In this document: piece by piece, positions 1 through 12,084 of the stretch
How the letters are laid out: every line of letters starts with the position of its first letter
Position numbering within the stretch: the stretch's first letter is position 1
Assembly (NCBI GenBank): GCA_025526915.1
Contig: JAHLKH010000012.1
Span: forward strand, 178,238-242,237
Source of the DNA: Entophlyctis helioformis
Lineage: Eukaryota; Chytridiomycota; Chytridiomycetes; Chytridiales; Chytriomycetaceae
DNA length: 64,000 bases
Reading direction: 5' to 3'
Position numbers and translations under genes: made by a program
Notes under the pieces: generated by a model
Told to the model about the DNA's origin: nothing
What the model saw: the letters and a program-made list of their open reading frames with translations, nothing else
Database searches by the model: none

Positions 1-3000
1 AACGCTCACCAGCGCCAGTCGCCGTCGATGGGAACGAGCCGTCAGCACCAACAACAGCAGCACCACCAACAACAACAGCAGCAGCAGCAGCATGCACTGG
101 CACCGGCCGTGCCTGATGCTGTTGGCCGCGCCAAGTAAGCAAGAGCATGCCTTGCCTGCCTTGCCGCCTTGTCTTGCAGGCATCCGCCTTACCTGTGCTG
201 ATGTGCAACAACAGCGACTTGGATGCGCATCTGGAAGCCCTCCACGCGGCGCTCACGCAAGCATCAGCCACCACAGAAAGCGTCGTCGCATCCACTGCAT
301 CCTTGGCAATGGGCGTGTCCTCGGACGACCCCATCCAGTCGTTCCAGCTGCTACTGCTGCGTCTCAAGCACAACAGGGAGACCGATGCCGACATGAACTG
401 GCGCAGATCGCTGGTTCTCGAGGCTGCTGAGGATGTGCTTCTGCTCGATCCGGCGCATGGGATCTTGGTTGACGCAGACGGGCGGCTATGGAAGTACGTT
501 TTGTACCCGCGCATCGAAGCGCTACGCAAGCTGTTTCTCGAGGTGAGCTGGAGCTGGCCCATGATCGTGTCTGCACCGTCGACTGGGCGGCTCACGTGCC
601 GTGCTGCATCGGGCGGTAGTTGCAAGCCATCAAAAGCAGAGTGCCCAAAGAGTTTCACAAAAGCCTGGCCGAAGAACTTGACCGGACACAGACAGATCTT
701 GTCGCCCAGCTCGACTTTTCTCAGGCATTTTATCGCACGCTTCTACTTGAGCTGCATGTGCGGTTCGAGAATGCCTCGGTCAATGTGGCCGTAGGTGAGT
801 TTACATGATGGCTGCGACGGGCACCAATCGCCCAACGCTGACTGCTGTATGGATGGGCTAGATGAAATCATTGCTGGAGACAGTGCCGCTGGAATGGCCG
901 TCGAACAGAGTCCCGAGCAGAAGCTCGTGTACAAGATTGTCATGCTTCTCGGTGACATTGGTGAGCCAGACCGATCCAGCCGTTGGTTTGCACGGCGGCG
1001 AGCGGTACTGACCGCTCTTGAGCATATTCATAGCAAGGTACAGGTGGATGGTGGTGCGCAGCAAGAGCGTGTGGAACATATCGCGCCTGTACTACGAAAA
1101 GGCGTTTCGACTGTGGCCATCTGGAGGCAAGTCTGGCGCCACTTTAGATCCGTTGATTGCCGTACATGTGCTTACTGACGACTGCCCTTTCAGTCAAGCC
1201 GCATTCTCAGATCTCATTGCTGTACAACTACATCCAAGACCCCTTCCACGTTTCATACTACACGCTACTAAGGTATTGGCTGCCCTTGCGTTGCTGATCA
1301 GCATGTATGCTGCATGCAGGATATTTACCCAGCGTGGGCAGTGTCGGAGCAAATACCAGGGCAGCTGCATTGGTTCGCGACAATCTCGCAATGCAGTACT
1401 CCCGCAAAGCCATCCCGCTTGGGTCAGAGTATGTTGGCTGGCAGGGCCACATCAGCTTTCGGTGCGACTGACTGGCGGCTCAGCCAAAGCCCGACAGATG
1501 TCCAGCACAAGCTCGTCAACCTGACGCTTGCTCACGGAGACCTTTACCAAGCAAGCGATGCAACCAAGGCAGATTCATTCACCAATTCGGATGCGTTGTT
1601 GACAGACGCGATTGCATCTGTCGCGTCATCCATGGACGATGTGTACGCGCCCATGATATCCAAGCTCAGTGTCATGTACATGATTATTGCGAGCGATCTG
1701 GACATTCGGTTCCAGTACACAGGTATCACTTCTGATGCATCGCATTTCTGGCTATCCTTGTTTGAGCAATTCTGACTCGTCTTGCTGAACAGACCAAGCA
1801 GCCGTCAAGCAAAAGATTCGCACTGCCCAAACCTATGCGATAGCTGGCGTCCTGTCTCTGGCATGCCACTCGCTTGACACGCTTCTCAAGCGGTCAGAGG
1901 ACAACTCGTCGTTCTTTGACGACATTGGATCACAAGACTCTGTGCCGAGTATCCATGCAGCGCATCTCGCTATTGTAGCCGCCTTTCTGCGGCTCAACAT
2001 CGACCAGCTGTTTGTTATGCAAGACTATGCAAGGCAGTTCAAGCTAGCGCCTATTGTTGATGTGAGTCGTTGAGCCTATCAGTGCGGCAATGCATGTGTA
2101 CTGACTGGCCATCCATCCTACAGCGCATCGAAGTGTTTGCATCGTTGCTTGCTCAGTTTGCCAACAAGATCTCTTCTTTTGCGGACATGGAGGGCAGCGT
2201 CGAAGCCGTGCCAGAAGATGTAGACCTTCTTGGCCTGGCATGCATGCGCAAGTTCTATGCATCCTTGGATCGAGACTCGCTGGATCGCGTCTTGACTTTG
2301 AGGCGTTCCTCGGATGCCTCTGACGGCGATTTAGCGTCAGTCAGAGTGTCGCGCATTGGATCTCTTGCCGTGCTGCTTGCCTCCCATGGCGTGAGTTGCG
2401 TCGATGTGGTGCACTGCTTATCAGGCACCATCATCGTTTGCTGACACGCTTGCCTGGGCGGATGGCAGAAATTCGACGCGCTTGGCCGCAACGAGGAAGA
2501 CGGCGTGTTTATGCGCTCGCGAGAGTTCAAGGTACGTCCATGCTCTCACTCAGTGTGCGTTGGCTCAAGTAGCATGCTGACAGTGACCACAGGCACGCAA
2601 GCAGCTTCGTTTGATGAAAGCTATGGGACGCGAGCGGCTCAAGGGCGATGTTGATCTGCTCCAGCAGGAGCTGGCTCAGGTGCAAAACAAGCCACATCCG
2701 CTTGTTGTGCTGGACGCCCTCGCTCACGTGACGGGTCTGAATGCTGTCAAGACGAGCCTCATGCGCCGCAGCTGCATCATTGCCATCCCCCTGGAAGGTG
2801 ATTGCCTGCTCTCTCTGAGTTGGCGCCATCTGTAGACGAGATGCTGACCGGGCCACAATCATGTGCAGTCCTGCACCAGTTTGACACACTCAAGCTTGGT
2901 CAAGACCGCATCAGTGCAGATGCGCGCCGATGCATCCGGTACCTGGAAGAGCGCTTCAAGTACCCGTCTCCGCACCTGATTGCGCAAGGAGCCTCTTCCC

Positions 3001-3428
3001 TACCCTCATCTACACCTCCAATCAACAAAACCGCGTCGGCATCTCTGCCGGCCAAACCAGCAACCTCGGCCATCCCGTCTGTGATGGCCAACGCCTTCTC
3101 TGGCCCGAGCATACGATCCAAGTCCATGGGAAGTCCCGGCTCCATCGCATCAGCCGCCCCATCGACCGCCTCTCCCAATTCGTTTGCCTCCGCCACGGAC
3201 ACCCAGCAGCCACTCTTTATTCCCAAGACCCACAACGACCTCATGCGTTACTGTCTGGCCATGCAGTCCCACGTTGGCAAGTTCATGCCTGGCGTTGCAG
3301 CCATCAAGAGCTTCGCGTTCGTGTCCGACGATCCCGAAAGCGTCGGCATTGCCAAGTCGCTTGGAATCACTTGCATGTCGGTTGCCGTGTGGGAGCGCAG
3401 TATCGTGCGCTCTCGGCAGCCTAAATGA
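1..3428 (+). CDS. EST1/SMG5-6-like NMD factor with C-terminal PIN domain (5' partial)
   Basis: The gene enters from the left edge in frame 1 with a poly-Gln/His stretch (about 40-92) and has at least eight short GT-AG introns, for example about 135-214 and one starting at 543. The N-terminal half has the EST1/SMG7 14-3-3-like TPR signature: GRLWKYVLYPRIEALRK, then FYRTLLLELHVRFE, then IVMLLGDI, then YYEKAFRLWPSGGKS, and later RDNLAMQYSRKA. The C-terminal part looks like a PIN nuclease domain: LVVLDALAHVTGL followed by IPLE, an intron (about 2800-2868), then LHQFDTLKLGQD and ARRCIRYLEERF, and finally FAFVSDDPESVGIAKSLGI. The conserved Asp positions of the fold are therefore visible. A Ser/Pro/Ala-rich insert (about 3000-3190) interrupts the PIN domain. 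Family knowledge: such proteins bind phosphorylated UPF1, and SMG6 cleaves nonsense mRNA, while yeast Est1 acts with telomerase. SMG5 or SMG6 cannot be told apart here. The stop TGA is at 3426-3428. Confidence 0.72.
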
Positions 3429-3551
3429 AGCACGCGGTTCTCGCTTGCCATTGTTCTGCGATTCTGAATCCAGCCAGTCAGCCAGCCAGCCAAACAGCCA
3501 GCCAGTCAATTGTCGGCCAGCAAGCAAGCACCAAAGAAGCCATTTGACAGT
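3429..3551. repeat. Intergenic spacer with CAGC/CCAG tetranucleotide tract
   Basis: The short spacer between the PIN-domain gene and the next plus-strand gene holds an imperfect CCAG/CAGC tandem tract at about 3469-3508. The same tetranucleotide recurs in a Saf4 intron and in the tandem array. No gene is seen here. Confidence 0.6.
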
Positions 3552-6500
3552 ATGGCTACTGGCGCATACTCGTACGTCTCCACTGCCGCTTGCAGATGCG
3601 TCTCCGGCACGGCCGCCGGCGGGATGCGTTGAAGAGCAGCCGTCGCCAACGGACGCGTAGCTCACTAACGCGACTTTTCGTGTCTGGCTGTCCAACGCAC
3701 CAAGGCTCAAGTACCAATGGGCTCTGCGCCAGCAGCTCGAGCAAGAGCAAGAGCGAATCGTCCAGCAACGCAACGAGGCTCATGCTCTTGCTCGCAAGCT
3801 TGCAAAGGAGACTGAGAAACGGCGTCGGTAAGCCGTGTCTAGCACTGCTGCCTCTTGGCTCTTGGCATTGACCGTTCTTCACGCTGCCATGCATGCGACA
3901 GAGCGGCTCTGGCGCGGCGGATGCAGCAGCGGCAAGCCGAGGAACAGAAACGACTGGCGCTGCTGAATTTGCCACGATCAAGGCCTTGGTCGGCGCCGAC
4001 GTACAGGACTGTCGGCAGCGAGTTTCGGCCATTGAGCTCTGACAGTCGGAATAGCACCAGCCGTACTGGTGGCAGCGGGGAGGCGGCAAGATCCATGTTT
4101 CGCAGTCGCCCGTTGGACGCGTACTGTATCGGTCGATTACTCCTCAGCAGCATTCGGTTCGCCAATATGACGGCTTGCAGCATGATGACGATTTACGGTT
4201 TCAGGGGAGCGACAGCGACTCGGTGCTTGGCAACGACACAACCGCACTGATGGATCGTATGTATGCAGTGCCACGGCAACCACATCAGCTCGAGCCGCTG
4301 CGCCATACATCAACGTCCTCTGCTGTGCCATCGCGATCGGCATCGCCGGTGCGGCCCAGATCAGCTGCGCCGACATACAGTGCGCATCGGCCAACAACCC
4401 CATCTGCTCAGCCATCGCTACGGCTGCAACAGCAGGTCGGCCGGCCATTGCACACACACGGACGGCCGCCATTGAATATGACGGCACATCATCAGGGCCG
4501 GCCATATCACGGCCCACAACTGCAGAGCCGCGCATTCAAACGCCGCCACAACCTCAACCGCAACCCCAACAGCAGCATCTGCTGTTGCGATCAGAGCACC
4601 AAGCGGCACCTCTAAAGAGCAAGGATCCTTCCGTTTGGACGCACCGACCGCCATCGTCGGCACAGGCAGCGAGGTCGGCCGAGCGGCCGCAACGGTATCT
4701 GGACGACTCCAGCGATTCAGACGACGACACGTGGAACCATGCGTTTGCAAGACCCAACACATCCATGTCAAGTCGGCCAAGCACCGGCATGTCATCTCGG
4801 CCTCGATCAGGTACATGCCGGCCCACATTGCCCTCAGAGTCCATTGCACACTTTGCGCTGACCAATGAGCGCGCTGAACCAGCACGGCGGCTGCATGCAC
4901 CGACGTATGGCGTGTTCAAAGACAGACAAGTGCGCGTTGTGCGTGCATCGCATGTCGAGATCCTCGACACCACTGCTTCAGACCACCAATCTCTCTTGTG
5001 CGCCATGCAAGCAGCGCAGCAGGTGGACGGCATCCAGGACATTGTGGACTTGTCGCCGCTTGGAGCAGAGTTTGGGAGTCGGGACGAGCCGCCGAATCCT
5101 GTGCTTCACGCGCCGTACGAGCGACAGTCTGGATGGGCACGGTCGTCTCGGTCGGCTTCGCGGGCATCGGATCGGATAGAGGCCGATGGGGCCGACCCGG
5201 ATGCCGAGCCGTTCCCTCGAGCGCGCAGTTCTGTCACGGATGCACTTGCGCTTCCCTCGACCCTTGTATCTGGCAGCAACGTCAGCGGCACTGGTTCTGG
5301 GTCAGCAAATGGATCTGGACACGGATCCGGCCATGGCAGTAGGTCCGGCGGATCTAGCGCACATGGAGGCGACGGACACGCCGGAGCCAGCCCATCTGGA
5401 TCGCTTTCTTCTGGCTCGGCCTTCACACCCATACCACCTTCCACTGAGCCGCCTATCACACAGGCATCAAGGATACGTGCAAGTCATCACGGAGCCGCTG
5501 CGCGCAATGAAAGATCGCCCAACACTGCAAACAGTGGATCGACGGGCAGCATTCCCAGCAAGCTTGCATCGCCAGACGCAAAACGGCGGCCGCGGTCAGC
5601 GTCAACAGGTGCAGCAAGGACCAGCGAAACACCAGACGCGGCCGCCACAGCACATGTCAACAGCGCTGGTGCGATTTCAGGGAGCTCGAGTACCAGCAGT
5701 AGGAGTGGCAGCCAACTGGCCCTTGGATCCAGGACCAAGGCATCATCGTCGTCCGATGCAGGCTTGGCCCCACAAGGCACACCAAACGTACATTCGCATG
5801 GACAGACCTCGCAGGGCCAGCAGCCAGCATCAACGGGCGGCACCTCAGCAGCTTCACACAGCCGCCAGCTGTCAGCTGCACGATCCAAAGACATGCTGCC
5901 ATTTCAAGTCAGCTCGACCATCAACGAGGAAGACGATGATGACGCGCTGCTTAAGCGGTTGCCGCCTGGATCTCCCGCCACGCGTATCATGAGCCGTGCA
6001 CTTTCGAGCGAGCATAACGATGCTGCCATGCCGGATACCAAGTGGCTGGACAACATCCAGAAAATCTTGAAAGGCGAAGAGTCGTTCTCGCTTGAAGGTA
6101 AAGCCGCATACCCGCGTTTGCATACAGACCAGACATCCATTGGTAACCCCCCATACATCGGACAACGTACGAGACAGGTGCGCTCAACAAGATTGCTGCA
6201 CAGCGATCCGACGACAAGAAGATGGAGACACAACGGCGTCGACGCTCCTCATCCCTGTCCTCACGCCCCACGGACAAGAAATCCAAACCTGTCGTAGCAG
6301 GTCCACAGCGAGCATGCTCAACAACGACAGTGGGCGCCGAAGAAGACCAGCCGTCATCCACACCAAACAGTTGCACGACGCCAACCAATCCGCCCACCAT
6401 ATCCGTATCTAGCATTTCAGAAAGCACAAGCGTGCTGCAACAAGCGACAGCCATGTCCATGTCGCCGATGGATTCGCAGTCTCAGACCGTTGGTGGGAGG

Positions 6501-7901
6501 ATCAAGACCGTGGGGAGTCGCGGCGGGTCGCGAGAACTGCACCAGCGAGGATCGAGGTTTTCAAGTTCGAGCAGTCTGCCGCCTGGATCGCCGTTGGCGG
6601 GTGAGCCGATATCGCCGCCCGTGTACGGAAACACTGATGCTATTGCTGGCATGCCCGAATTGGCTGCCAGTGCTAGCCTTCTAGCTTATCCAAAAGAGGG
6701 CGATCGGCCGAGTGGTCCAGAGTTGGTGGCAGATCCAGTGCCTGGTGGTGGCTGTGCACGCGATCAATCTGCACAGCCAAGTGGATCAGCAACTCAACCG
6801 TCTGGTACGGAACACGACAGCGTCATCGGCGCATCAGCCGCTGCTAGCGATTCGGCCGCCATCAATGTGGCATGCCCACTGCAAACAGTAGCATCGACGC
6901 CGGCACGAGATGGCGCACCAATCCAGCCAGCCAGTTCTTTGTCACACACGCCGCAACCCACGCCACCGCCAGCAGCAGCAGCAGCAGCAGCAGCGGTACC
7001 GCCACCACCACCACTCGTCAGGCCATCCACTGCACAACGGCATGTCCAGATCAACGAAGAGAAGCAGGACTCTGCACCGTCGTCGCGTCCTCCCACATCA
7101 TCGCGAGGCATGCAGGCACCCTCGAAGCCAGCCCTCAAGCAGCCTTCGTCATCGCGATTTGCCAAGCCCCGTCCAATGTCTGGTCCGCCCGCCACCACCA
7201 CGCCATCCACACAGGAACACCAGCGGCTGCCTGAAATCCCTAGTTCGCGTATACCGCGTCAGAAGAGCGCGCCGTCTAAGCGACCGAGCATAGTAGGCGG
7301 AATGCCCCAAGGCCGCACTATTCTGCAAGATGGCCAGTTGCCGCCGCTGTCTGGATCGGTTGCCATTGATGTCAAGACGCGCGACCTGGTGTCTATACCC
7401 AGTACGTCCATCGTTGTTCGCCGGCGTGTGCAAACGTGAGGCTAACACGACCAATCAGACGAGTTGGACGTGTTCCTGCTTGTAGAGAAACTGTCGCATA
7501 TCCCTGACATGAGCGTGCAGGATATTGGCATCGAGGCAGCAGCGCTGAGCAGCAGGACGCGCGAGAAACCAGCACCGGTTGTTGATCAGGCGGCGTATGC
7601 AGAAACACGGGCAGAGACGGCTGTGCATGGGACGACGATTGTGCCGCCAGAGAAACCGCATCAGGCTGGGCCGGGCCGGCCAGTGGTTTTCGTTACCATG
7701 CCGCCCTACCCTGTGCCGCAGATCTCTGGAGCGGCCGTAGTCAAAGATGCAGACATAGCGCAGATGGACGAGACGCAGATCATGGACTCTATACGGCAGC
7801 TGGACAAGATGCTCGACTCGAAACGCAGCTCGCTTATGAGCATCCGATCAGCCACCAGCATGCAGTCTGCCGGCTCGTCTGGCGGCAGATCACCCGCATA
7901 G
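3552..7901 (+). CDS. Large Ser-rich coiled-coil protein, unrecognised
   Basis: A long multi-exon gene. After a putative short first exon (ATG at 3552, not certain) comes a charged helical segment (3703-3827: LKYQWALRQQLEQEQER onward). It continues across an intron (3828-3901) as ALARRMQQRQAEEQKRLALL, so an N-terminal coiled coil is likely. Most of the protein (about 4080-7400) is disordered, rich in Ser, Pro, Ala and Gln, with an acidic patch near 4700. Two introns are well supported because splicing restores frame: 6098-6177 and 7402-7458. The C-terminus (7459-7901) is more ordered (LDVFLLVEKLSHIPDM; QLDKMLDSKRSSLMSIRS). A frame change around 4040-4140 implies one intron that I could not place. 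The N-terminal pattern faintly recalls centrosomal/ciliary CSPP1- or CCDC66-like proteins, but this is not an identification. Confidence 0.55.
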
Positions 7902-8075
7902 CCCCCATTTTGCCCATCCACGACATCATGCACGCATTTCTGCCATCCATTCCATAAAGCCTTATCCTGATTGTAATTCACATCAAAGCAGTCTGTATGA
8001 TGACAATGCTCTTCAATTGGGCTTGTTTGCAATGCAGACATCCAGACAGAGCAGATCGTGTGCATCCGAACAGAA
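7902..8075. other. Convergent intergenic region
   Basis: The 174 bp between two converging stop codons must carry both 3' UTRs and polyadenylation signals. Nothing else is seen. Confidence 0.5.
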
Positions 8076-9605
<1,530 letters not shown>

Positions 9606-9650
9606 CTGCGAGTTTCACGGCAACCACAAACCGGCGTGTTTGCAGGCAGC

Positions 9651-11169
9651 CATGGACGTGCAGGCAGACAGCAGGCAGAGGCAGAGCTGGCGCATCGCAC
9701 GAGCAGCTTGCGTCCATCGAGCACATGCTGGCGCTGCTCGACAGCAACAAGCAGCAGCAGCAGCAGCAGCCAGCCGACGCTGACCGCGACACGCTCATGT
9801 CGGTGCGCACCCAACTGCTCGAGCTTATCCATCTGCAGACGCTCGCTGCCGCTGCAAGCGCCACTGCGGCATCTGGGAGCGTCGAGAGCGTCGATAGCAC
9901 TCTGGAAAGCACTCTGGAAGGCACTCTGGAAAGCAATGCCAGCAGTAGCAGCATGAACGCCGACCAAGGACCCTGGATCTGCAAGTCGGGTCGCTGTGCT
10001 GCGTGCTCTACAACTCCAACCTGCTTCTCGCGACGATCACTGCTATCGAGCCCACACACGCAACAGTCCTGCTGCTCACACCCACAACCCTCGCAACAAG
10101 GCCATGTGCAGATCAGGAAACATGCGCTCAGCAATGCGGCATGTCTCACGGCCTCGATGTCGGTCTTGATGCTCTCTACGATGCTGCCGAGTTGGATATT
10201 GCGTCAACGTTCAAGGACGCCAATGCAGCCGTCCTTGCAAAGTATGCGGCTGATGGCGTGTACTATCCTGCAAGGATCGTGTTGCTGCGCGAGTCGGATG
10301 TCGTGGTCGAGTTCGATGACTATGCGGGCGACTTGCATCCAACTCCTTTCGAGGACATTCTGCCGCTTGTTCGGGCGAATGCTGTTGATCAAGCAGACGA
10401 TGCCCAGAAGCGAGCGAGGGTTTCTGACGACGACGAGGACAACGACGAGGACGGCGATGATGGCGGCGACGATGACGATAGCGATCAGGATTTTACAGAG
10501 GCGGTCCACAAGCAGCGGCAGCAGTCGGAAAAGTTTGGCGCATGGGAAACCCACACAAGGGGTATTGGCAGCATCCTGCTTGCCAAGATGGGATACACGC
10601 CTGGCAGCGGACTCGGCAAAGAAGGACGGGGCATAGTTGATCCAGTTCCAGTAGCCATTCTCCCGCCTGGACGCGGGCTGGGGCATGTGGAGGAAGCCAA
10701 AGCACGGAAACGCCAACGCAAGAAACAGAAGCGCTCGGATGAAGGAAGCCAAGGCGGCGATGGCGCATCTGGCAGTCGCGGATCATCCGACGTGTTTGCA
10801 TTCATGAACGCGACTCTCAACAGTGGGAAAGCAGACTCTGGACCAGACAATGCATCAGACTTTGTGTTGCAAAAGTCTGGCCGCGAGCTGGCAGGTGACG
10901 CCATGCCGCGCAAGCCGGCAAGCCAGACCTCCAAAACAGCTCGATTGAAAGCACTGCACGTGCAAGAGGAGCTGGAAAGAGTGCGCGCAAGTCTGGCTCG
11001 AGCACGGCAAGGACTTGAGCGCAACCGCGGAGACCCACGCATGCGTCGCACATACGAAGACCAGATCGACGCATTTACGCTGCGTATCTCTCAGCTGAGC
11101 TCCGAAGATAGCCGCCACTCGACCGCCCTGCAGCGCGACAAGCTGCGCAGGAGCATGACAAAGTTTTGA
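9651..11169 (+). CDS. ZGPAT-like CCCH zinc finger and G-patch protein
   Basis: This looks like a homologue of ZGPAT, a nuclear RNA/DNA-binding protein with a CCCH finger, a Tudor-like segment and a G-patch. The N-terminus has a helical segment ([15 protein letters not shown]) with poly-Gln. A shortened finger follows at about 10108-10150 ([16 protein letters not shown]), then the Tudor-like [20 protein letters not shown] and an acidic run. The G-patch is clear: [20 protein letters not shown], then [14 protein letters not shown] basic segment and a C-terminal coiled coil end in LRRSMTKF, matching the KKMTEF-like tail of animal ZGPAT. From about 9990 to the stop at 11167-11169 the gene is one open exon. 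Upstream, frame changes near 9950-9990, and the start (9651, or an in-frame ATG at 9725) is uncertain. A 12-bp repeat (CTCTGGAAAGCA-like, three copies) lies at about 9899-9936. Confidence 0.85.
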
Positions 11170-11218
11170 ATGATGCCACTGGCGTTTCTGGTGTAATAAC
11201 ACAGGTCTTGCAGGGGTA

Positions 11219-11744
11219 TTATTGCGACTGTGGCTGACGTTTCGGAAAGCGCCATTTCTCAACGAGCGACTGGACCTGAGACTTGAGCACCTCGTTGTTC
11301 GACTCGACAGACGCTGGCATATACGGTGGGCTGATGCGCACGTATCCATTCAGAACACGCACAACGGGATCGCTCGGCACGGAGACGACGCTTGTGCTGT
11401 TGAGCGCCAGGAACGCGGAGAGAGATGCACTGGCAGATTCCTGGCTATCAAACTCAAGGGGCTTTGGTGCACCTCCACTGATCTGGTCGATGATGCGGTC
11501 GATGTCGGCTGCCGAATACACTTTATCGAACCCGTCTCCGTATGTGTCGGCTGCATGCAACAGATCCGTCAGGTCTTGCGCTGAAAGCATCGCTGAAAGC
11601 ATCGCTGAATGGGTGACCACTTACGTTCGATCCTGCGGATGCTGTGGCCCATGGCGATCAGTATCCGCAATGGAGCTGGCCCTGCACCGGCGGGTTGCTC
11701 TGCCTGGGCAGGCTGAGGACCTTCTGCTTCTGCCTCTGGTGGTT

Positions 11745-11783
<39 letters not shown>

Positions 11784-12051
11784 GTCCATCAGCATCAGCG
11801 TCGTCCAGATCCGACTCTGTGTCGTCGGCATCGTCACTGCTGCTGTCGTCGTCGCTGGGTTGGCTGGGCCTGGTCGGTGCCGCCGCATCAGGCACCAGCA
11901 GGAAGCAGTTGCGGCTGGCTGGGTCGATGGCAAGCAGATGGCCGCCAAGATCCGGCGCATTCCCAGCAGAGCCCTTGAACGGCCGCATGCGCACAATCAC
12001 GCTGCGGCCCACCAGCCGCACCAGCTCGTCAAACGGCTGGGCGTCGTCCAT
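11219..12051 (-). CDS. Gemin6-like SMN-complex protein
   Basis: Gemin6 is an Sm-fold subunit of the SMN complex, which loads Sm rings on snRNAs. The start MDDAQPFDELVRLVGRSVIV and then GGHLLAIDPASRNCFLLV give the first Sm strands. The closing strand, ILIAMGHSIRRIE, matches the GHAVQTVE position of animal Gemin6. The C-terminal domain carries VRISPPYMPASVESNNEVLK and then QVQSLVEKW, matching the IDPPYGP...SSNEIILSRVQDLI signature of the family. The unusual part is a long acidic and alanine-rich insert (about 80 residues, about 11670-11880) inside the Sm domain, including a (CTG)n tract at about 11749-11784 read as poly-Ala. One intron at about 11576-11630 ends in three near-identical acceptor-like copies. 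The stop is 49 bp from the convergent ZGPAT stop. The start is 33 bp from the divergent Saf4 start. Confidence 0.8.
11579..11609 (-). repeat. Tandem acceptor-site repeat in Gemin6 intron
   Basis: An 11-12-bp motif (TTCAGCGATGC on the minus strand) is repeated so that three candidate AG acceptors lie one after another at the 3' end of the Gemin6 intron. Confidence 0.6.
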
Positions 12052-12084
12052 GGGTTGCCACGAGATCGCAGATTCGACGACGAC

